NCBI GenBank assembly: GCA_025964405.1
Contig: JAOPYW010000171.1
Location: 1-11,128, forward strand
Direction of reading: 5' to 3'
DNA from: Thermoleophilia bacterium
GTDB lineage: Bacteria; Actinomycetota; Thermoleophilia; Gaiellales; SKUG01
Length of the DNA stretch: 11,128 nucleotides
The stretch's first letter is position 1. The number at the start of each line of letters is the position of its first letter. Below the pieces are notes generated by a model. That model was not told the DNA's origin. It did not search any database and saw nothing but the letters and a program-made list of their open reading frames with translations. Shown one piece after another: positions 7,302 to 11,128 of the stretch. Both the position numbers and the translations under genes were made by a program.

Positions 7302-7422
7302 TGTCAGTCAGCTGAAGCGCATGCTGCCAGCTCCATGAAGACGAAGATCACCGGGCCCCGCTCCGTCGCGAAATTCGCGCACGGTACGGGGCCCGGAATG
7401 GTGATCGACCGTTGTCAGTCAG
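7302..7422. repeat. 10-bp direct repeats TGTCAGTCAG framing a hairpin
   Basis: TGTCAGTCAG occurs at 7302-7311 and again, identical and in the same orientation, at 7413-7422. The 101 bases between them hold the long inverted repeat at 7346-7406. The layout would fit the target duplication of a very small insertion, but no terminal inverted repeats adjoin the copies and there is no coding capacity, so paired protein-binding sites or chance are equally possible. Confidence 0.45.
7346..7406. terminator. Long nested hairpin between convergent genes
   Basis: CCGGGCCCCG (7351-7360) pairs perfectly with CGGGGCCCGG (7387-7396). Inside it, CCGT (7363-7366) pairs with ACGG (7381-7384) and CGCGA (7367-7371) with TCGCG (7375-7379) around a tiny loop. 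Outside it, GATCA (7346-7350) pairs with TGATC (7402-7406) past a five-base bulge. The stem is about 24 bp in total. It lies between the CAP gene and the oppositely oriented peptidoglycan-binding gene, 62 and 30 bases from their stops, so a bidirectional terminator is the natural reading. There is no T-run on either side. Confidence 0.65.
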
Positions 7423-7436
7423 GCGGCGCGCGCCGG

Positions 7437-8102
7437 CTAGCCGAGCTGCTTGATGAGCCCGCTATCCTGCGCGATGGCCTGGAGCACGTCGGGCGAGCCG
7501 AGGCCGGTGGGCTGCACGCCCTTCATGATCTCGTAGCGACGGATCGCGTTCTGGGTCGTCTTGTCGAAGGTGCCGGTCACCTTCGGATAGAACTGGCCGA
7601 TCGCCTTCAGGTTCTTCTGCAGGGCGAGCACGTCGTCGCCCTTCGAGCCCATGCGGAGCGTCTCGCCGGTCGCTGCGGGCGTCACGGTGGTCGGCGGCTG
7701 CACGGCGGCCTGCTGCTGCGCCTCCATGGCGAGTGCCTTCTTCTTGCCGATGAAGTGCACGATGCCCGCGCCGATGACGCCGATCGCGGCACCTGCGGCA
7801 GCCATGATGCCCTTCGCGGCCCAGCCTCCCGGGCCGAGGTTCGTGATCCAGGCGATCGGCAGGAACGAGGCGCCGAAACCGGCTCCCGCTCCCAGCACGC
7901 CGCCGACCAGGAGCTTCTTCACGAGCGAGCCGCCGCCTGGCGCAGCGCCTGATCCCTGCGCCATGTAGGCGCCGGCCGAGGTGGTGCCGGCCGTGAACGA
8001 CTGTCCGACCTCACCGCCACCCTTCGCGGCCGGGTTGTCGACGGCCTCGATGGCTGCGACGAAGTTCGTCTTCACGGTCGATGCGATTGCGCTCAAGCTC
8101 AT
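7437..8102 (-). CDS. Membrane protein with C-terminal peptidoglycan-binding domain
   Basis: A 221-residue protein. The N-terminal 60 residues (MSLSAIASTVKTNFVAAIEAVD, then Gly/Ala/Ser-rich) carry no signal peptide. Two Gly/Ala-rich hydrophobic segments follow, about 64-86 (GGVLGAGAGFGASFLPIAW) and about 98-119 (GIMAAAGAAIGVIGAGIVHFIG), with small residues spaced as in glycine zippers. A Gln/Ala/Pro/Thr linker (127-145) leads to a PG_binding_1-type three-helix domain at about 146-210 (LRMGSKGDDVLALQKNLKAIGQFYP, then TGTFDKTTQNAIRRYE). Start 8102 is chosen because GGGAGAGGA lies a few bases upstream; an ATG ten codons earlier has no such support. Two helices without a signal would leave the binding domain on the same side as the N-terminus, which is odd for a wall-binding module. 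Its specific function is unknown. Confidence 0.85.
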   Translation of the reverse strand: MSLSAIASTVKTNFVAAIEAVDNPAAKGGGEVGQSFTAGTTSAGAYMAQGSGAAPGGGSLVKKLLVGGVLGAGAGFGASFLPIAWITNLGPGGWAAKGIMAAAGAAIGVIGAGIVHFIGKKKALAMEAQQQAAVQPPTTVTPAATGETLRMGSKGDDVLALQKNLKAIGQFYPKVTGTFDKTTQNAIRRYEIMKGVQPTGLGSPDVLQAIAQDSGLIKQLG

Positions 8103-8194
8103 GTGGTTCCTCTCCCAAGGTACAACGGTCATCTGGCTATCGCGGTCACCAGCGACTTTGGTTCATCTAGGCCACCGAATGGCCGCCTGAGGTA

Positions 8195-8236
8195 CGACGC
8201 TGCGTCGCTTTCGACGGAATCCCTGCTCATTCAGGG
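8195..8236. promoter_or_regulatory. Palindromes in the divergent intergenic region
   Basis: CGACGC-T-GCGTCG (8195-8207) is a 13-base near-perfect palindrome, and CCCTG (8221-8225) with CAGGG (8232-8236) forms a second inverted repeat. Both lie in the 244 bases between the divergent genes starting at 8102 (-) and 8347 (+). GTACGACG (8192-8199) is also the reverse complement of CGTCGTAC at 8299-8306, which overlaps the -10 box of the rightward gene. These are possible protein-binding sites; no regulator can be named. Confidence 0.3.
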
Positions 8237-8275
8237 GAGCTGCGGGCGAAGCGGAGCCGCTGCCGGATGCCGCCA

Positions 8276-8309
8276 TTGACCTTGACGCCGGATGGAAACG
8301 TCGTACGGT
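8276..8309 (+). promoter_or_regulatory. Promoter of the secreted-protein gene
   Basis: TTGACG (8282-8287) and TACGGT (8304-8309) are separated by 16 bases and resemble a housekeeping sigma -35/-10 pair; TTGACC at 8276-8281 is an alternative -35 with a 22-base spacing. The predicted transcript start is about 8316, giving a leader of about 30 bases with the SD GGAG (8334-8337) nine bases before the ATG. Confidence 0.6.
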
Positions 8310-8325
8310 GGAAACACAGGTTTCC
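8310..8325 (+). promoter_or_regulatory. Inverted repeat at the predicted transcript start
   Basis: GGAAAC (8310-8315) and GTTTCC (8320-8325) form a 6-bp inverted repeat with a four-base loop directly downstream of the -10 box. A further GGAAAC at 8294-8299 lies between the -35 and -10 boxes. The three sites, about one and a half turns apart, look like an operator array, or a small hairpin in the 5' leader. Confidence 0.4.
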
Positions 8326-8346
8326 TGCTGAACGGAGCTCCCCGCC

Positions 8347-9360
8347 ATGCGTCGCCTCATCACCGCACTGACCGTCATCGCCGTGACACTCGTGGTCGCG
8401 CCTGCCGCGAACGCGGCATCGAGCCAGCAGATCCTCGCGGCACCCGTACCCGCGGCTACTGACGGCCTCGATGAGATCCACTCGATGGTGACGAACTTCG
8501 CGTACAGCGTGGCGAACGTCGACGCGGGCGAGGAGAACTGCGCGTACTTCTCGACCCAGTACCGAGCGCTCGGAGCCACCGACGCGCTAGGTGCAGCCTG
8601 GCGCGAGGTGCCGATGTACCACGGTCTTCGCGCATCCGTGCCATTGGCCGGAGCATGGGGGACGGCCTACGGCGCGAAGACCGTGCAGTTCCGCATCGGC
8701 CCGAACTGCAATCCGAACTCGAGCGTCATCACCAAGAGGATCCAGTACCTGAAGCCGCACGCGCTCGACCCGGTAGTGGAGGTCGTGACTGTGCCGAGCA
8801 AGGTGAGTACCGACACCGTCTCGGTCGCAATCGCCGCCAAGGCTGGTCCGTACGATGCGCCGAAGACGCTGCAGGTGCGTTTCGCCACGGAGACAGGTCA
8901 ATGGCAGGCGCCCACGGGGGAGTGGGGGCAGTACGCCGCCTACAAGCCGGTCATGACGGCGCCGGTGAGCGACGGCGTGGGCACCAAGGGCCTGTTCGTC
9001 ATGGTCGTCGACGGTCAGCGCGACTCCAACATCAAGTTCGTGCGCTTCACGCGCGTGAAGGCCGCAGCTCCGTCTGCCGCGGTGAACAACGCGCCGGTGC
9101 TCACGGCGATCTCGACGCCGGCCACGGTCGCGGGTGCGACGGTCACCGTTACTGTGAAGGCGAGTGACGACAACGCCGTGAAGCGCATCCGCTTCGCGAC
9201 GGAGGACGGCAACTGGACCGCCTGGCGCGCCTACGCGGGGACGTCGTACGCCGCGCCGGTGAGCGCCGGACGCGGCTTCAAGGGGGTCTTCGTGCAGGTG
9301 CAGGACGCCGGGTATGCGACCTCGTCGATCCTCTACCGCAAGTACACGCGCGTTTCGTAG
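8347..9360 (+). CDS. Secreted protein of repeated beta-type modules
   Basis: A 337-residue exported protein of unknown function. It has a clear Sec signal peptide (RR, hydrophobic core 5-18, cleavage after ANA near residue 23). Two modules of about 90 residues are homologous to each other: 145-237 and 251-336. Each starts with a beta-type stretch and shares RFATExGxW, a tyrosine-rich segment, APVSxGxGxKGxFVxVxD and a closing RFTRV or KYTRV. Residues about 85-135 (WREVPMYHG, SVPLAG, GAKTVQFRIG, KRIQYLK) look like a third, worn copy with Cys65 and Cys121 as a possible disulfide. The second copy begins with APVLTAISTPATVAGATVTVTVKASDDNAVK, which resembles bacterial Ig-like folds of surface proteins. 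No catalytic motif or membrane anchor is seen, so it is probably released or wall-associated. Confidence 0.85.
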   Translation: MRRLITALTVIAVTLVVAPAANAASSQQILAAPVPAATDGLDEIHSMVTNFAYSVANVDAGEENCAYFSTQYRALGATDALGAAWREVPMYHGLRASVPLAGAWGTAYGAKTVQFRIGPNCNPNSSVITKRIQYLKPHALDPVVEVVTVPSKVSTDTVSVAIAAKAGPYDAPKTLQVRFATETGQWQAPTGEWGQYAAYKPVMTAPVSDGVGTKGLFVMVVDGQRDSNIKFVRFTRVKAAAPSAAVNNAPVLTAISTPATVAGATVTVTVKASDDNAVKRIRFATEDGNWTAWRAYAGTSYAAPVSAGRGFKGVFVQVQDAGYATSSILYRKYTRVS

Positions 9361-9366
9361 CCGCGC

Positions 9367-9372
9367 TATGCT
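9367..9372 (+). promoter_or_regulatory. Candidate -10 box of ssrA
   Basis: TATGCT fits the TANNNT consensus. Initiation would fall about ten bases before the mature tmRNA 5' end, leaving a short leader for RNase P to remove. The matching -35 position (about 9343-9350) lies inside the end of the preceding coding sequence and is not a good match. Confidence 0.45.
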
Positions 9373-9389
9373 GATGGGGTACCACTCAC

Positions 9390-9772
9390 GGGGGCGACCT
9401 GGCTTCGACAGGGTCATTCGCGAGGGTGGGTCGCGAGTCGAGGATGCCGGTTGGCCTCGTAAATCAGTCCGGCAGAACACACATGCCAATAACAGCATGA
9501 ACATCAGCGAGGGTAACCTCGCACTTGCTGCCTGATTTCGATTAGGTAGGAAGGACCCTCGTCGCCGTCTGCCCGTGGCGGTGGCCAGGGTACAATTACG
9601 GGCTTGCTGACACCGCAGCACCTCTCGGCGGTGAAGGGACTTTCAGGAGGGGAGTGGTTCATGGCAGCTTGCCTGTAGAGCGGCCGTGATCCGAGCTCCA
9701 AATTGCAGGCTACACTCGTAGACGCCCATTCCAAGCTGGCCGTGGACGCGGGTTCGATTCCCGCCGCCTCCA
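9390..9772 (+). ncRNA. ssrA: Transfer-messenger RNA (tmRNA)
   Basis: A one-piece tmRNA of 383 encoded bases. The 5' end GGGGGCG (9390-9396) pairs with CGCCTCC (9765-9771), one pair being G-U, to form the acceptor stem; A9772 is the discriminator and CCA is not encoded. ACCTGGCTTCGACAGGG after the 5' strand is the standard tmRNA D-like region. The T arm is GCGGG-TTCGATT-CCCGC (9748-9764). GGCCTCGTAAA precedes the tag, as in other tmRNAs. The tag frame (9485-9535) encodes ANNSMNISEGNLALAA. tmRNA works with SmpB: it accepts alanine, enters a stalled ribosome, supplies a stop codon and marks the product for proteolysis. It starts 30 bases after the upstream gene, on the same strand. Confidence 0.96.
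9485..9535 (+). other. tmRNA tag-peptide reading frame
   Basis: The resume codon is taken as GCC at 9485 and the frame ends at TGA 9533-9535, giving 16 encoded residues. With the alanine carried by tmRNA itself the full tag is AANNSMNISEGNLALAA. The terminal ALAA is the classic ClpXP/ClpAP degron. The resume codon is inferred by position relative to other tmRNAs; the stop and the LAA end are certain. Confidence 0.88.
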
Positions 9773-9825
9773 CTGAACGCTTCGGGGGACCTTGACCTTC
9801 GGTCGGGTCCCCCTTCGTCGTTCAG
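9773..9825 (+). terminator. Terminator hairpin directly after ssrA
   Basis: GGGGGACC (9784-9791) pairs with GGTCCCCC (9806-9813), with an inner GACC (9794-9797)/GGTC (9801-9804) stem capped by TTC and a short TTCGT tail. An outer pair, CTGAACG (9773-9779) with CGTTCAG (9819-9825), can extend the structure right up to the tmRNA 3' end. Such a strong stem with a weak T-run is typical of intrinsic terminators in GC-rich genomes. Being symmetric, it could also stop transcripts from the convergent gene. Confidence 0.8.
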
Positions 9826-10105
9826 TGGCCGTCGCTCGCGGGGCGAGCGACGCTGCGGCTGCGCCGCAGGGGCGGCATGAGGCGCCTCACTGCGCTCGGC
9901 TTCCCCGCCTGCGTCAACCACGAGAAAACCTCTGCTCAGGCGGAGCTGTTCTGTGGCGAATGACGCGGAGGCACCAATTGTGGACTGAAAGCTGCAGAGT
10001 GAAATGGGCTAGTTGGGATGGTCGAGCACGCCCTGGCGGGTCGACGCGTGGCCAGCACGGACGAGGCGCCGAGTTCGCCCTGATCGCGAAGCGAATGGCA
10101 ATCGG
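9826..10105. other. Gene-free stretch between ssrA terminator and metallophosphatase
   Basis: No supported gene on either strand; frames that cross it have the composition of shadows. The left third holds tandem GC-rich inverted repeats, described separately. The middle, about 9910-10020, is visibly less GC-rich than its surroundings (AAAACC, CCAATTGTGG, GAAATGGGCTAGTT). No tRNA, second tmRNA 3' end or integrase fragment is seen. Confidence 0.6.
9831..9889. repeat. Cluster of three GC-rich inverted repeats
   Basis: GTCGCTCGC (9831-9839) with GCGAGCGAC (9843-9851), loop GGG; CTGCGGC (9853-9859) with GCCGCAG (9863-9869), loop TGC; and the 12-base palindrome TGAGGCGCCTCA (9878-9889). The first two are compact hairpins one base apart, of the kind seen in REP-like intergenic elements. 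Confidence 0.7.
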
Positions 10106-11095
10106 TCATCGGCAGGTTCCTTCACCGTGGTCGTGCGATCCGTTGGGCGACGTGGGATGGAAGCGCCACGAGTAGGAACTCGCTCCCAGTTCCAGCTCGA
10201 GGACGCCGAACGACTTGTTGCTGCGAACTTCACTGTTCGTGATCGCCGGCCCGAACGGGTAGAGGCTGCGCCCTCCCGTGCCAACGACGAATTGTCGGAT
10301 GCCGTGTTCAGTGGCAACTCCGGCGTGATCCTGTGGCGCGAAACGCTCGTAGTTGTGCTCGTGGCCCGTGAGGACGACATCCGCTCCAGCGGCATCGAGC
10401 GTCGCGTAGAGGTCGCTGACCTCTTTCGACGAGCCGTGGAGGAGGCCGGAGCTGAAGCGTGGGTGATGCCAGTACGCCAGCGCACAGGGTGTTCGGTGCG
10501 TGCGGAGGTCGTTTGCGAGCCAGCGCTGCTGCGGCGATCCGACCTCGCACCCGCCCGGCACCACGGCGCAGTTGGAGTCGAGGGCGATGAGATGCCACGA
10601 GCCGAGCTCGTAGCTGTAGTAGGTGTGATGCCGTGGAGTCGCCCTTCGCCCGAAGTAGGCTCGGTAGCCGGCCGCCGATCGCGACGCGGCGTATTCGTGG
10701 TTGCCCGGTGTCGGTCGCGTGACGGACGCGAGCTTCCCCCACGACGCGTCGTACACGTCGTTGAAATCTTCGAGCTCGCCCGAATCGTACTGTTCGTCGC
10801 CGAGCGTGAGTACGGCCGCCGGGTCGAGGCGTCGAGCGAGCTCCACGGTGGCGGTCTGCCCGCAGCTCGTGGCCGACGTGGATGAGCCCGACGAACACGC
10901 GATGTCTCCGACGGCTACGACGGTCGATGCCGCTCGAGACGGATGCACGCCGCTGGTGTTCGTGGTGGGAGTAGTGGTGGTAGTGGCAGCGTGCGGCGCC
11001 ACCTTCGCGTCGCCGCAACTCGCGCCGAGCGCGGAGGCGGCGCAGATGATGGTGATGGCAGCGAACCTATGAAGTAGGGGGTGCGGGTTGTACAT
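10106..11095 (-). CDS. Exported calcineurin-like metallophosphatase, possible lipoprotein
   Basis: A 329-residue protein of the calcineurin-like (Metallophos) superfamily, which hydrolyses phosphomono- or diesters with a two-metal centre; the substrate is unknown. The N-terminus is an export signal (MYNPHPLLHRF, hydrophobic 11-25) followed by Cys27. The preceding LGAS is only a fair lipobox, so lipid attachment is possible but unproven. A Thr/Pro/Ala-rich linker (about 35-57) precedes the enzyme. Metal-site motifs appear in order: GDIAC (Asp64), TLGDEQY (Asp100), GNHEY (Asn132, His133), WHHP (His210/211), GHEHNYER (His245, His247). Six cysteines (67, 78, 176, 183, 204, 327) would suit disulfides outside the cell. 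The start at 11095 lacks an SD; the frame stays open to the window edge, but the signal peptide argues for this Met. It converges on ssrA, and its composition is a little less GC-rich than the division genes. Confidence 0.88.
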   Translation of the reverse strand: MYNPHPLLHRFAAITIICAASALGASCGDAKVAPHAATTTTTPTTNTSGVHPSRAASTVVAVGDIACSSGSSTSATSCGQTATVELARRLDPAAVLTLGDEQYDSGELEDFNDVYDASWGKLASVTRPTPGNHEYAASRSAAGYRAYFGRRATPRHHTYYSYELGSWHLIALDSNCAVVPGGCEVGSPQQRWLANDLRTHRTPCALAYWHHPRFSSGLLHGSSKEVSDLYATLDAAGADVVLTGHEHNYERFAPQDHAGVATEHGIRQFVVGTGGRSLYPFGPAITNSEVRSNKSFGVLELELGASSYSWRFHPTSPNGSHDHGEGTCR

Positions 11096-11128
11096 CGGTC
11101 GCGGTATCGGTGAGTCGGTGCTGGCCGG

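Noticed and set aside
9748..9772. Independent tRNA at the TTCGATTCCCGC T-arm signature
   Set aside because: There is no cognate anticodon arm nearby; the T arm and acceptor strand pair with the tmRNA 5' end 370 bases upstream.
9504..9921. Open frames on the minus strand across ssrA whose translations include GGGNRTRVHGQLG
   Set aside because: They are antisense to the tmRNA T arm and acceptor stem. GNRTRV-type peptides are a familiar artefact of translating tRNA/tmRNA 3' ends.
10013..10885. Plus-strand 290-codon open frame opposite the metallophosphatase
   Set aside because: The minus-strand protein carries all calcineurin-like metal motifs and an export signal; the plus frame has only Arg/Val-rich shadow composition.
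1..11128. CRISPR array, transposase, integrase, toxin-antitoxin or defence genes
   Set aside because: No regularly spaced repeats and no motifs of these families were found on either strand.

Overview
The window reads as chromosomal DNA of a high-G+C Gram-positive bacterium, most likely an actinomycete in the broad sense (Actinomycetota). The evidence is the gene order prfB-ftsE-ftsX-smpB-ssrA, the strong G/C bias at third codon positions, and TANNNT -10 boxes lying almost on top of start codons (leaderless or near-leaderless mRNAs). The family or genus cannot be fixed from the sequence alone; a deep-branching actinobacterial lineage is a guess.

Layout. Positions 1-117 are the last codons of prfB (release factor 2). 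Then comes a coupled pair, an unrecognised two-helix membrane protein (274-915) and a YihY/BrkB-family membrane protein (915-1796). The division ABC pair ftsE (1906-2871) and ftsX (2871-3764) follows, then an RNase II/R-family exoribonuclease with its own leaderless promoter (3812-5722) and smpB (5785-6267). Next are three envelope-type genes: a CAP-domain protein (6510-7283, +), a convergent membrane protein with a peptidoglycan-binding domain (7437-8102, -), and a secreted protein built of repeated beta-type modules (8347-9360, +). The tmRNA gene ssrA (9390-9772) lies just after this last gene and ends in a strong hairpin terminator. A 333-base stretch without a gene, carrying tandem GC-rich inverted repeats, separates it from a convergent exported metallophosphatase (10106-11095, -).

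How the genes fit together. RF2, the RNase R-like enzyme, SmpB and tmRNA all serve translation termination and ribosome rescue. In characterised bacteria SmpB-tmRNA frees stalled ribosomes, and RNase R, through its basic tail, degrades the non-stop mRNA; the enzyme here has a Lys/Arg/Gly-rich tail. FtsE-FtsX is the membrane complex that couples cell division to peptidoglycan hydrolases outside the cell. The envelope proteins between smpB and ssrA may be extracytoplasmic factors, but nothing ties them to FtsEX except proximity.

No mobile element, CRISPR array, defence system or biosynthetic cluster is visible. The most unusual items are: FtsE with extensions at both ends and a duplicated GTTxxFPA motif; a CAP protein and a peptidoglycan-binding protein that both lack a Sec signal; a Met/His/Cys-containing N-terminus on the CAP protein; a 61-base nested hairpin framed by 10-bp direct repeats; a hairpin covering the ribosome-binding site of the gene at 274; and three homologous-looking modules in the secreted protein.
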